Below are positions 15,995 through 31,690 of a stretch of 64,000 bases of DNA, piece after piece; position 1 is the stretch's first letter; the number at the start of each line of letters is the position of its first letter. The stretch covers positions 9,599,501 to 9,663,500 of the forward strand of contig JAUIMM010000135.1 of NCBI GenBank assembly GCA_031769625.1, given 5' to 3'. Source of the stretch: Taudactylus pleione. Lineage: Eukaryota > Chordata > Amphibia > Anura > Myobatrachidae. A program made the translations under genes and the position numbers. Under the pieces are notes generated by a model, which saw only the letters and a program-made list of their open reading frames with translations, did not search any database and had not been told where the DNA came from.

Positions 15995-17280
15995 TAACAT
16001 CCATTATAACATGCTAACTTACATTATAACATTCTAACATAAATTCTAACATTCTAATGTACATTCTAACATCCATTATAACATTCTAACATCCATTCTA
16101 ACATTCTAATATACATTCTAACATCCATTATAACATCAAAACATCCATTTTAACATTCTAATATATATTATAACATCCATTATAATATTCTAACATCCAT
16201 TATAACAGTCTAACATCCATTATAATATTCTAATATACATTCTAACATCCATTATATCATTCTAAAATACACTAAAACATTCTAATATACATTCTAACAT
16301 GCATTCTAACATACATTATAACATTCTAATATACATTATAACATCCATTCTAACATTATAACATCCATTCTAACATTCTAATATACATTAAAACATACAT
16401 TCTAACATTGTAACATCAATTCTAATTTCCATTCTAACATTCTAAAATCCATAATAACACTATAACATACATTGTAATTTTCTAATATACATACTAACAT
16501 CCATTCTAACATTCTAACATCCATTATAACATTCTAATATACATTATAAGATTCTAATAGACATTATAACATCCATTATAACATTATAACATACATGATA
16601 ACATTCTAACATACATTATAACATTCTAATATGCATTCTAACATACATTATAACATTCTAGTATATATTATAACATCCATTTTAACATTCTAACATACAT
16701 TATAACATTGTAACATCCATAATAACATTCTAACATACATTAAAACATTCTAATATACATTCTAACATATATTATAAAATTCTAACTTCCATAATAACAT
16801 TCTAACATACATTCAAACATTCTAATATACATTGTAACATCCTTTATAAAATTCTAACATACATTCTAACATTCTAATATACATTCTAACATCCATTATA
16901 TCATTCTAACATCCATAATAACATTCTAACATAGATTCTAACATTCTAATATACATTGTAACATCCTTTATAAAATTCTAACATACATTCTAACATTCTA
17001 ATATACATTCTAACATCCATTATAACTTTCTAACATACATTATAACATTCTAATATACATTCTAACATCCATTATATCATTCTAACATCCTTAATAACAT
17101 TCTAACATAGATTCTAACATTCTAATGTACATTCTAACATCCATAATAACATTCTAACATACATTCTAACATTCTAACATACATTCTAACATTCTAATAT
17201 ACATTCAATCATCCATTATAACATTCAAATATACATTCTAACATCCATTATAACATTCTATCATACATTATAACAATCTA
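15995..17280. repeat. HOR copy 3 of block B (partial)
   Basis: It is related to 13,208-14,490 at offset 2,788 by the landmarks 16,134, 16,547 and 16,786. The left end of the 15,145-bp duplicated segment (16,567) lies inside this copy, so the large duplication did not start at a HOR edge. Confidence 0.78.
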
Positions 17281-17284
17281 ATAT

Positions 17285-18215
17285 ACATTCTAACATCCAT
17301 TATAACATTCTAACATACATTATAACATTCTAATATACATTCTAACATACATTATAACATTCTAGTATACATTATAACATCCATTATAACATTCTAACAT
17401 ATATTATAACATTGTAACATCCATAATAACATTCTAACATACATTATAACATTCTAATATACATTCTAACATACATTATAAAATTCTAACATCCATAATA
17501 ACATTCTAACATACATTCTAACATTCTAATATACATTGTAACATCCTTTCTAACATTCTAACATACATTCTAACATCCATTCTAACATTCTAACATACAT
17601 TATAACATTCTAAAATACATTCTAACATCCATTATATCATTCTAACATCCATAATAACATTCTAACATTGATTCTAACAATCTAATATAAATTCTAACAT
17701 CCATAATAACATTCTAACATACATTCTAACATTCTAATATACTTTCTAACATCCATTATAACATTCTTACATACATTATAACATTCTAATATACATTCTA
17801 ACATACATTATAACATTCTAGTATACATTATAACATCCATTATAACATTCTAACATATATTATAACATTGTAACATCCATAGTAACATTCTAACATACAT
17901 TATAACATTCTAATATACATTCTAACATACATTATAAAATTCTAACATCCATAATAACATTCTAACATACATTCTAACATTCTAATATACATTGTAACAT
18001 CCTTTCTAACATTCTAACATACATACTAACATTCTAATATACATTCTAACATCCATTCTAACATTCTAACATACATTATAACATTCTAAAATACATTCTA
18101 ACATCCATTATATCATTCTAACATCCATAATAACATTCTAACATAGATTCTAACAATCTAATATACATTCTAACATCCATAATAACATTCTAACATACAT
18201 TCTAACATTCTAATA
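17285..18215. repeat. 456/476-bp tandem duplication
   Basis: TAGTATAC occurs at 17,363 and 17,819 (456 bp) and ATATACTTTC at 17,737 and 18,213 (476 bp). The 20-bp difference is one 8 + 12 module pair missing from the first copy near 17,571. The duplication is repeated at +15,145 in the second large copy. Confidence 0.8.
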
Positions 18216-19064
18216 TACTTTCTAACATCCTTTAAAACATTCAAATATACATTCTAACATCCATTATAACATTCTAATAAACATTATAACATTCTAATAT
18301 ACATTCTAACATCCATTATAACATTCTAACATCCATTCTAACATTCTAATATACATTCTAACATCCATTATAACATCAAAACATCCATTTTAACATTCTA
18401 ATATATATTATAACATCCATTATAATATTCTAACATCCATTATAACAGTCTAACATCCATTATAATATTCTAATTTTCATTCTAACATCCATTATATCAT
18501 TCTAAAATACACTAAAACATTCTAATATACAGTCTAACATGCATTCTAACATAAATTATAACATTCTAATATACATTATAACATCCATTCTAACATTATA
18601 ACATCCATTCTAACATTCTAATATACATTAAAACATACATTCTAACATTCTAACATCAATTCTAACTTCCATTCTAACATTCTAAAATCCATAATAACAC
18701 TCTAACATACATTGTAACTTTCTAATATACATTCTAACATACATTCTAACATTCTAACATCCATTATAACATTCAAATATACATTCTACATCCATTATAG
18801 CATTCTAATATACATTATAACATTCTAATATACATTCTAACATCCATTAAAACATTCTAACATACATTATAACATTCTAATATACATTCTAACATCCATT
18901 ATAACATTCTAACATACATTATAACATTCTAATATAAATTCTAACATCCATTATAACATTATAACATACATTACAACAATCTAAAATAAATTATAACATC
19001 CATTATAACATGCTAACATACATTATAACATTCTAACATACATTCTAACATTCTAATATACATT

Positions 19065-20144
19065 CTATTATCCATTATAACATTCTAACATCCAATCTAA
19101 AATTCTAATATACATTCTAACATCCATTATAACATCAAAACATCCATTTTAACATTCTAATATATATTATAACATCCATTATAATATTCTAACATCTATT
19201 ATAACAGTCTAACATCCATTATAATATTCTAATATACATTCTAACATCCATTATATCATTCGAAAATACACTAAAACATTCTAATATACATTCTAACATG
19301 CATTCTAACATACATTATAACATTCTAATATACATTATAACATCCATTATAACATTATAACATCCATTCTAACATTCTTCCATCCATTATAACATTCTAA
19401 TATACATTATAACATTCTAATAGACATTATAACATCCATTATAACATTATAACATACATGATAACATTCTAACATACATTATAACATTTTAATATACATT
19501 ATAACATAGATTACAACAATCTAATATAAATTATAACATCCATTATAACATGCTAACATACATTATAACATTCTAACATACATTCTAACATTCTAATATA
19601 CATTCTATTATCCATTATAACATTCTAACATCCATTCTTACATTCTAATATACAATCTAACATCCATTATAACATCAAAACATCCATTTTAACATTCTAA
19701 TATATATTATAACATCCATTATAATATTCTAACATCTATTATAACAGTCTAACATCCATTATAATATTCTAATAAACATTCTAACATCCATTATATCATT
19801 CTAAAATACACTAAAACATTCTAATATACATTCTAACATGCATTCTAACATACATTATAACATTCTAATATACATTATAACATCCTTTATAACATTATAA
19901 CATCCATTCTAACATTCTAATATACATTAAAACATCCATTCTAACATCAATTCTAACTTCCATTCTAACATTCTAAAATCCATAATAACATTCTAACATA
20001 CATTATAACTTTCTAATATACATTCTAACATCCATTCTAACATTCTAACATTCATTATAACATTCTAATATACATTATAACATTCTAATATACATTATAA
20101 CATCCATTATAACATTATAACATACATGATAACATTCTAACATA
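19065..20144. repeat. 540-bp duplication marked by CTATTATCC
   Basis: CTATTATCCATTATAACATTC occurs at 19,065 and 19,605, 540 bp apart, and again at 23,133 (19,605 + 3,528). The neighbouring markers CATCAAAAC lie at 19,133 and 19,673 with the same 540-bp spacing. This spacing is ten 52-mers plus one 20-bp module pair. The right limit is approximate. Confidence 0.7.
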
Positions 20145-22904
20145 CATTATAACATTCTAATATACATTCTAACATACATTATAACATTCTAGTATACATT
20201 ATAACATCCATAATAACATTCTAACATACATTATAACATTGTAACATCAATATTAACATTCTAACAGACATTATAACATTCTAATATACATTCTAACATA
20301 CATTATAAAATTCTAACTTCCATAATGACATTCTAACATACATTCTAACATTCTAATATACATTGTATCATCCTTTATAACATTCTAACATACATTCTAA
20401 CATTCTAATATACATTCTAACATCCATTAAAACTTTCTAACATACATTATAACATTCTAATATACATTCTAACATCCATTATATCATTCTAACATCCATA
20501 ATAACATTATAACATACATTACAACAATCTAATATAAATTATAACATCCATTATAACATGCTAACTTACATTATAACATTCTAACATACATTCTAACATT
20601 CTAATATACATTCTAACATCCATTATAACATTCTAACATCCATTCTAACATTCTAATATACATTCTAACATCCATTATAACATCAAAACATCAATTTTAA
20701 AATTCTAATTTATATTATAACATCCATTATAATATTCTAACATCCATTATAACAGTCTAACATCCATTATAATATTCTAATATACATTCTAACATCCATT
20801 ATATCATTCTAAAATACACTAAAACATTCTAATATACATTCTAACATGCATTCTAACATACATTATAACATTCTAATATACATTATAACATCCATTATAA
20901 CATTATAACATCCATTCTAACATTCTTCCATCCATTATAACATTCTAATATACATTATAACATTCTAAAAGACATTATAACATCCATTATAACATTATAA
21001 CATACATGATAACATTCTAACATACATTATAACATTTTAATATACATTCTAACATACATTATAACATTTTAGTATACATTATAACATCCATTATAACATT
21101 CAAACATACATTATAACATTGTAACTTCCACAATAACATTCTAACATACATTATAACATTCTAATATACATTCTAACATCCATTACAACTTTCTAACATA
21201 CATTATAACATTCTAGTATACATTCTAACATCCATTATATCATTCTAACATCCATAATAACATTCTAACATAGATTCTAACATTCTAATATACATTCTAA
21301 CATCCATAATAACATTCTAACATACATTCTAACATTCTAACATACATTCTAACATTCTAATATACATTCAAACATCCATTATAACATTCAAATATACATT
21401 CTAAAATCCATTATAACATTTTATCATACATTATAACAATCTAATATACATTCTAACATCCATTATAACATTCTAACATACATTATAACATTCTAATATA
21501 CATTCTAACATACATTATAACATTCTAGTATACATTATAACATCCATTATAACATTCTAACATATATTATAACATTGTAACATCCATAATAACACTCTAA
21601 CATACATTATAACATTCTAATATACATTCTAACATACATTATAAAATTCTAACATCCATAATAACATTCTAACATACATTCAAACATTCTAATATACATT
21701 GTAACATCCTTTATAACATTCTAATAGACATTCTAACATTCTAATATACATTCTAACATCCATTATAACATTCTAACATACATTATAACATTCTAAAATA
21801 CATTCTTACATCCATTATATCATTCTAACATCCATAATAACATTCTAACACACATTCTAACATTCTAATATACTTTCTAACATCCATTATAACATTTAAA
21901 TATACATTATAACATCCATTATAACATTCTAATATACATTATAACATTCTAATATACATTCTAACATCCATTATAACATTCTAACATACATTGTAACATT
22001 CTAATATACATTGTAACATCCATTATAACATTCTAACATAGATTATAACATTCTAATATACATTCTAACATCCATTATAACATTTTTACATACATTACAA
22101 CAATCTAATATACATTATAACATCCATTATAACATGCTAACATACATTATAACATTCTAACATACATTCTAACATTCTAATATACATTCTAACATCCATT
22201 ATAACATTCTAACATCCATTATAATATTCTATAATACATTCTAACATCCATTATAACATTCTAAAATACACTATAACATTCTTATATACATTCTAACATC
22301 CATTATAACATTATAACATCCATTCTAACATTCTAATATACATTGTAACATCCTTTATAACATTCTAACATACATTCTAACATTCTAATATACATTCTAA
22401 CATCCATTATAACTTTCTAACATACATTATAACATTCTAATAAACATTCTAACATCCATTATATCATTCTAACATCCATAATAACATTATAACATACATT
22501 ACAACAATCTAATATAAATTATAACATCCATTATAACATGCTAACTTACATTATAACATTCTAACATACATTCTAACATTCTAATATACATTCTAACATC
22601 CATTATAACATTCTAACATCCATTCTAACATTCTAATATACATTCTAACATCCATTATAACATCAAAACATCCATTTTAAAATTCTAATATATATTATAA
22701 CATCCATTATAATATTCTAACATCCATTATAACAGTCTAACATCCATTATAATATTCTAATATACATTCTAACATCCATTATATCATTCTAAAATACACT
22801 AAAACATTCTAATATACATTCTAACATGCATTCTAACATACATTATAACATTCTAATATACATTATAACATCCATTATAACATTATAACATCCATTCTAA
22901 CATT
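19377..22904. repeat. 3,528-bp HOR, copy 1
   Basis: Landmarks are repeated 3,528 bp later: 19,377/22,905 (CATTCTTCC), 19,605/23,133, 20,365/23,893 (TGTATCATCC), 20,565/24,093 (CATGCTAACTTAC), 20,925/24,453 and 21,125/24,653 (CTTCCACAATAAC). It contains a nested repeat at offset 1,980: 20,565 and 20,925 recur at 22,545 and 22,905. The 3,528-bp unit is thus 1,980 + 1,548 bp of partly homologous sequence. Confidence 0.85.
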
Positions 22905-25800
22905 CTTCCATCCATTATAACATTCTAATATACATTATAACATTCTAATAGACATTATAACATCCATTATAACATTATAACATACATGATAACATTCTAA
23001 CATACATTATAACATTTTAATATACATTATAACATAGATTACAACAATCTAATATAAATTATAACATCCATTATAACATGCTAACATACATTATAACATT
23101 CTAACATACATTCTAACAATCTAATATACATTCTATTATCCATTATAACATTCTAACATCCATTCTTACATTCTAATATACAATCTAACATCCATTATAA
23201 CATCAAAACATCCATTTTAACATTCTAATATATATTATAACATCCATTATAATATTCTAACATCTATTATAACAGTCTAACATCCATTATAATATTCTAA
23301 TAAACATTCTAACATCCATTATATCATTCTAAAATACACTAAAACATTCTAATATACATTCTAACATGCATTCTAACATACATTATAACATTCTAATATA
23401 CATTATAAAATCCTTTATAACATTATAACATCCATTCTAACATTCTAATATACATTAAAACATCCATTCTAACATCAATTCTAACTTCCATTCTAACATT
23501 CTAAAATCCATAATAACATTCTAACATACATTATAACTTTTTAATATACATTCTAACATCCATTCTAACATTCTAACATTCATTATAACATTCTAATATA
23601 CATTATAACATTCTAATATACATTATAACATCCATTATAACATTATAACATACATGATAACATTCTAACATACATTATAACATTCTAATATACATTCTAA
23701 CATACATTATAACATTCTAGTATACATTATAACATCCATAATAACATTCTAACATACATTATAACATTGTAACATCAATATTAACATTCTAACAGACATT
23801 ATAACATTCTAATATACATTCTAACATACATTATAAAATTCTAACTTCCATAATGACATTCTAACATACATTCTAACATTCTAATATACATTGTATCATC
23901 CTTTATAACATTCTAACATACATTCTAACATTCTAATATACATTCTAACATCCATTATAACTTTCTAACATACATTATAACATTCTAATATACATTCTAA
24001 CATCCATTATATCATTCTAACATCCATAATAACATTAATACATACATTACAACAATCTAATATAAATTATAACATCCATTATAACATGCTAACTTACATT
24101 ATAACATTCTAACATACATTCTAACATTCTAATATACATTCTAACATCCATTATAACATTCTAACATCCATTCTAACATTCTAATATACATTCTAACATC
24201 CATTATAACATCAAAACATCAATTTTAAAATTCTAATTTATATTATAACATCCATTATAATATTCTAACATCCATTATAACAGTCTAACATCCATTATAA
24301 TATTCTAATATACATTCTAACATCCATTATATCATTCTAAAATACACTAAAACATTCTAATATACATTCTAACATGCATTCTAACATACATTATAACATT
24401 CTAATATACATTATAACATCCATTATAACATTATAACATCCATTCTAACATTCTTCCATCCATTATAACATTCTAATATACATTATAACATTCTAAAAGA
24501 CATTATAACATCCATTATAACATTATAACATACATGATAACAATCTAACATACATTATAACATTTTAATATACATTCTAACATACATTATAACATTTTAG
24601 TATACATTATAACATCCATTATAACATTCAAACATACATTATAACATTGTAACTTCCACAATAACATTCTAACATACATTATAACATTCTAATATACATT
24701 CTAACATCCATTACAACTTTCTAACATACATTATAACATTCTAGTATACATTCTAACATCCATTATATCATTCTAACATCCATAATAACATTCTAACATA
24801 GATTCTAACATTCTAATATACATTCTAACATCCATAATAACATTCTAACATTACTTCTAACATTCTAACATACATTCTAACATTCTAATATACATTCAAA
24901 CATCCATTATAACATTCAAATATACATTCTAAAATCCATTATAACATTTTATCATACATTATAACAATCTAATATATATTCTAACATCCATTATAACATT
25001 CTAACATACATTATAACATTCTAATATACATTCTAACATACATTATAACATTCTAGTATACATTATAACATCCATTATAACATTCTAACATATATTATAA
25101 CATTGTAACATCCATAATAACACTCTAACATACATTATAACATTCTAATATACATTCTAACATACATTATAAAATTCTAACATCCATAATAACATTCTAA
25201 CATACATTCAAACATTCTAATATACATTGTAACATCCTTTATAACATTCTAATAGACATTCAAAAAATTCTAATATACATTCTAACATCCATTATAACAT
25301 TCTAACATACATTATAACATTCTAAAATACATTCTTACATCCATTATATCATTCTAACATCCATAATAACATTCTAACACACATTCTAACATTCTAATAT
25401 ACTTTCTAACATCCATTATAACATTTAAATATACATTATAACATCCATTATAACATTCTAACATACATTGTAACATTCTAATATACATTGTAACATCCAT
25501 TATAACATTCTAACATAGATTATAACATTCTAATATACATTCTAACATCCATTATAACATTTTTACATACATTACAACAATCTAATATACATTATAACAT
25601 CCATTATAACATGCTAACATACATTATAACATTCTAACATACATTCTAACATTCTAATATACATTCTAACATCCATTATAACATTCTAACATCCATTATA
25701 ATATTCTATAATACATTCTAACATCCATTATAACATTCTAAAATACACTATAACATTCTTATATACATTCTAACATCCATTATAACATTATAACATCCAT
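22905..25800. repeat. 3,528-bp HOR, copy 2 (shortened)
   Basis: It follows copy 1 directly. It carries one single-base insertion (CATTCAAAAAATTC at 25,257-25,270, where copy 1 has CATTCTAACATTC) and has lost one 52-bp unit near 25,450. The CTATAATAC marker therefore shifts to 3,477 bp (22,229/25,706). After about 25,800 it continues into another HOR family and does not repeat 22,340-22,904. Confidence 0.82.
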
Positions 25801-26354
25801 TCTAACATTCTAATATACATTCTAACATTCATTATAACATTCTAACATCCATTTTAACATTCTAATATATATTATAACATCCATTATAATATTCTAACAT
25901 CCATTACAACATTCTAACATCCATTATAATATTCTAATATACATTCTAACATCCATTATATCATTCTAAAATACACTATAACATTCTAATATACATTCTA
26001 ACATGCATTCTAACATACATTATAACATTCTAACATACATTTTAACATTCTAATATACATTTTAACATCCTTTAAATCATTCTAACATCCATAATAACAT
26101 TCCAACATAGATACTAACAATCTAATATACATTCTAACATCCATAATAACATTCTAACATACATTCTAACATTCTAATATACATTCTAACATCCAATATA
26201 ATATTCAAATATACATTCTAACATCCATTATAACATTCTAATATACATTATAACATTCTAATATACATTATAACATCCATTATAACATTCTAACATACAT
26301 TATCACATTCTAATATACATTCTAACATCCATTATAACATTCTAACATACATTA

Positions 26355-29047
26355 TAAACATTCTAATATACATTCTAACATCCATTATAACATTCTAACA
26401 TACATTACAACAATCTAATATACATTATAACATCCATTATAACATGCTAACATACATTAAAACATTCTAACATAAATTCTAACATTCTAATATACATTCT
26501 AACATCCATTCTAACATTCTAACATCCATTCTAACATTCTAATATACATTCTAACATCCATTAAAACATCAAAACATCCATTTTAACAATCTAATATATA
26601 TTATAACATCCATTATAATATTCTAACATCCATTATAATATTCTAATATACATTCTAACATCCATTATAACATTCTAAAATACACTATAACATTCTAATA
26701 TACATTCTAACATGCATTCTAGCATACATTATAACATTCTAATATACATTATAACATCCATTATAACATTATAACATCCATTCTAACATTATAATATACA
26801 TTAAAACATTCTAATATACATTATAACATCCATTCTAACTTTCTAACATACATTATAACATTCTAATATACATTCTAACATCCATTATATCATTCTAACA
26901 TCCATAATAACATTCTAACATAGATTCTAACATTATAATATACATTCTAACATCCATAATAACATTCGAACATACATTCTAACATTCTAACATACATTCT
27001 AACATTCTAATATACATTCAAACATCCATTATAACATTCAAATATACATTCTGACATCCATTATAACATTCTATCATACATTATAACAATCTAATATACA
27101 TTCTAACATCCATTATAACATTCTAACATACATTATAACATTCTAATATACATTCTAACATACATTATAACATTCTAGTATACATTATAACATCCTTGAT
27201 AACATTCTAACATATATTATAACATTGTAACATCCATAATAACATTCTAACATACATTATAACATTCTAATATACATTCTAACATCCATTATAAAATTCT
27301 AACATCCATAATAACATTCTAACATACATTCTAACATTCTAATATACATTGTAACATCCTTTATAACATTCTAATAGACATTCTAACATTCTAATATACA
27401 TTCTAACATCCATTATAACATTCTAACATACATTATAACATTCTAAAATACATTCTAACTTCCATTATATCATTCTAACATCCATAATAACATTCTAACA
27501 TAGATTCTAACAATCTAATATACATTCTAACATCCATAATAACATTCTAACACACATTCTAACATTCTTATATACTTTCTAACATCCATTATAACATTTA
27601 AATATACATTATAACATCCATTATAACATTCTAATATACATTATAACATTATAATATACATTCTAACATCCATTATAACATTCTAACATACATTGTAACA
27701 TTCTAATATACATTGTAACATCCATTATAACATTCTAACATACATTATAACATTCTAATATACATTCTAACATCCATTATAACATTCTAACACACATTAC
27801 AACAATCTAATATACATTATAACATCCATTATAACATGCTAACATACATTATAACATTCTAACATACATTCTAACATTCTAATATACATTCTAACATCCA
27901 TTATAACATTCTAAAATACATTCTAACATCCATTATATCATTCTAACATCCATAATAACATTCTAACATAGATTCTAACAATCTAATATACATTCTAACA
28001 TCCATAATAACATTCTAACACACATTCTAACATTCTAATATACTTTCTAACATCCATTATAACATTTAAATATACATTATAACATCCATTATAACATTCT
28101 AATATACATTATAACATTCTAATATACATTCTAACATCCATTATAACATTCTAACATACATTGTAACATTCTAATATACATTGTAACATCCATTATAACA
28201 TTCTAACATACATTATAACATTCTAATATACATTCTAACATCCATTATAACATTCTAACATACATTACAACAATCTAATATACATTATAACATCCATTAT
28301 AACATGCTAACATACATTATAACATTCTAACATACATTCTAACATTCTAATATACATTCTTACATCCATTATAACATTCTAACATCCATTATAATATTCT
28401 ATAATATATTCTAACATCCATTATAACATTCTAAAATACACTATAACATTCTTATATACATTCTAACATCCATTATAACATTATAACATCCATTCTAACA
28501 TTCTAATATACATTCTAACATTCATTATAACATTCTAACATCCATTTTAACATTCTAATATATATTATAACATCCATTATAATATTCTAACATCCATTAC
28601 AACATTCTAACATCCATTATAATATTCTAATATACATTCTAACATCCATTATATCATTCTAAAATACACTATAACATTCTAATATACATTCTAACATGCA
28701 TTCTAACATACATTATAACATTCTAACATACATTATAACATTCTAATATACATTCTAACATCCATTATATCATTCTAACATCCATAATTACATTCCAACA
28801 TAGATACTAACAATCTAATATACATTCTAACATCCATAATAACATTCTAACATACATTCTAACATTCTAATATACATTCTAACATCCAATATAATATTCA
28901 AATATACATTCTAACATCCATTATAACATTCTAATATACATTATAACATTCTAATATACATTCTAACATCCATTATAACATTCTAACATACATTATCACA
29001 TTCTAATATACATTCTAACATCCATTATAACATTCTAACATACATTA
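26355..29047. repeat. 2,693-bp HOR, phase set by the TAAAC insertion
   Basis: The word ATTATAAACATTC has a single extra A that breaks the 4-bp register. It occurs once per HOR, here at 26,355 and then at 29,048. CATTCCAACATAGATAC gives the same spacing (26,102/28,795), as does CTATAATA (25,706/28,399). The unit contains a further 468-bp duplication (27,443-28,378). Confidence 0.85.
27443..28378. repeat. 468-bp tandem duplication (nine 52-bp units)
   Basis: CTAAAATACATTCTAAC occurs at 27,443 and 27,911 and TATACTTTCTAAC at 27,571 and 28,039, both 468 bp apart, exactly 9 x 52. Substitutions between the halves are visible (CTTATATACTTT against CTAATATACTTT; CTAACTTCC against CTAACATCC). This makes it older than the 15-kb duplication, which copied both halves. 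Confidence 0.8.
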
Positions 29048-31690
29048 TAAACATTCTAATATACATTCTAACATCCATTATAATATTCTAACATACATTA
29101 CAACAATCTAATATACATTATAACATCCATTATAACATGCTAACATACATTAAAACATTCTAACATAAATTCTAACATTCTAATATACATTCTAACATCC
29201 ATTCTAACATTCTAACATCCTTTCTAACATTCTAATAGACATTCTAACATTCTAATATACATTCTAACATCCATTATAACATTCTATCATACATTATAAC
29301 ATTCTAAAATACATTCTAACATCCATTATATCATTCTAACATCCATAATAACATTCTAACATAGATTCTAACAATCTAATATACATTCTAACATCCATAA
29401 TAACATTCTAACACACATTCTAACATTCTAATATACTTTCTAACATCCATTATAACATTTAAATATACATTATAACATCCATTATAACATTCTAATATAC
29501 ATTATAACATTCTAATATACATTCTAACATCCATTATAACATTCTAACATACATTGTAACATTCTAATATACATTGTAACATCCATTATAACATTCTAAC
29601 ATACATTATAACATTCTAATATACATTCTAACATCCATTATAACATTCTAACATACATTACAACAATCTAATATACATTATAACATCCATTATAACATGC
29701 TAACATACATTATAACATTCTAACATACATTCTAACATTCTAATATACATTCTAACATCCATTCTAACATTCTAACATCCATTATAATATTCTATAATAC
29801 ATTCTAACATCCATTATAATATTCTAAAATACACTATAACATTCTTATATACATTCTAACATCCATTATAACATTCTAATATACATTCTAACATTCATTA
29901 TAACATTCTAACATCCATTTTAACATTCAAATATATATCATAACATCCATTATAATATTCTAACATCCATTACAACATTCTAACATCCATTATAATATTC
30001 TAATATACATTCTAACATCCATTATATCATTCTAAAATACACTATAACATTCTAATATACATTCTAACATGCATTCTAACATTCTAACATCCATTCTAAC
30101 ATTCTAATATACATTCTAACATCCATTATAACATCAAAACATCCATTTTAACAATCTAATATATATTATAACATCCATTATAATATTCTAACATCCATTA
30201 TAATATTCTAATATACATTCTAACATCCATTATAACATTCTAAAATACACTATAACATTCTAATATACATTCTAACATGCATTCTAACATACATTATAAC
30301 ATTCATATATATATATTATAACATCCATTATAACATTATAACATCCATTCTAACATTGTAATATACATTAAAACATTATAATATACATTATAACATCCAT
30401 TATACCTTTCTAACATACATTATAACATTCTAATATACATTCTAACATCCATTATATCATTCTAACATCCATAATAACATTCTAACATACATTCTAACAT
30501 TCTAATATACATTGTAACATCCTTTATAACATTCTAATAGACATTCTAACATTCTAATATACATTCTAACATCCATTATAACATTCTATCATACATTATA
30601 ACATTCTAAAATACATTCTAACATCCATTATATCATTCTAACATCCATAATAACATTCTAACATAGATTCTAACAATCTAATATACATTCTAACATCCAT
30701 AATAACATTCTAACACACATTCTAACATTCTAATATACTTTCTAACATCCATTATAACATTTAAATATACATTATAACATCCATTATAACATTCTAATAT
30801 ACATTATAACATTCTAATATACATTCTAACATCCATTATAACATTCTAACATACATTGTAACATTCTAATATACATTGTAACATCCATTATAACATTCTA
30901 ACATACATTATAACATTCTAATATACATTCTAACATCCATTATAACATTCTAACATACATTACAACAATCTAATATACATTATAACATCCATTATAACAT
31001 GCTAACATACATTATAACATTCTAACATACATTCTAACATTCTAATATACATTCTAACATCCATTATAACATTCTAACATCCATTATAGTATTCTAAAAT
31101 ACACTATAACATTCTTATATACATTCTAACATCCATTATAACATTCTAATATACATTCTAACATTCATTATAACATTCTAACATCCATTTTAACATTCTA
31201 ATATATATTATAACATCCATTATAATATTCTAACATCCATTACAACATTCTAACATCCATTATAATATTCTAATATACATTCTAACATCCATTATATCAT
31301 TCTAAAATACACTATAACATTCTAATATACATTCTAACATGCATTCTAACATACATTATAACATTCTAACATACATTATAACATTCTAATATACATTCTA
31401 ACATCCATTATATCATTCTAACATCCATAATAACATTCCAACATAGATACTAACAATCTAATATACATTCTAACATCCATAATAACATTCTAACATACAT
31501 TCTAACATTCTAATATACATTCTAACATCCAATATAATATTCAAATATACATTCTAACATCCATTATAACATTCTAATATACATTATAACATTCTAATAT
31601 ACATTCTAACATCCATTATAACATTCTAACATACATTATCACATTCTAATATACATTCTAACATCCATTATAACATTCTAACATACATTA
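29048..31690. repeat. 2,643-bp HOR with a 1,302-bp internal repeat
   Basis: The TAAAC landmarks at 29,048 and 31,691 bound this copy. CATTCCAAC at 28,795 and 31,438 gives the same 2,643 bp. Inside, CTATCATACATTATAAC at 29,281 and 30,583 and TATACTTTC at 29,432 and 30,734 show a 1,302-bp repeat. The HOR is therefore partly a dimer of a half-length unit. Confidence 0.82.
30305..30316. repeat. Short (AT)6 run
   Basis: An uninterrupted AT dinucleotide run replaces part of a normal ATTCTAATATAC module. It looks like local slippage within ATAT. The same run is present in the second 15-kb copy at 45,450-45,461. Confidence 0.9.

Noticed and set aside
26096..26105. TEAD-like ACATTCCA in the variant CATTCCAAC (26,102 and once per HOR)
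   Set aside because: It is a single-base variant of ACATTCTA spread by HOR amplification, with no nearby promoter or gene to give it meaning.
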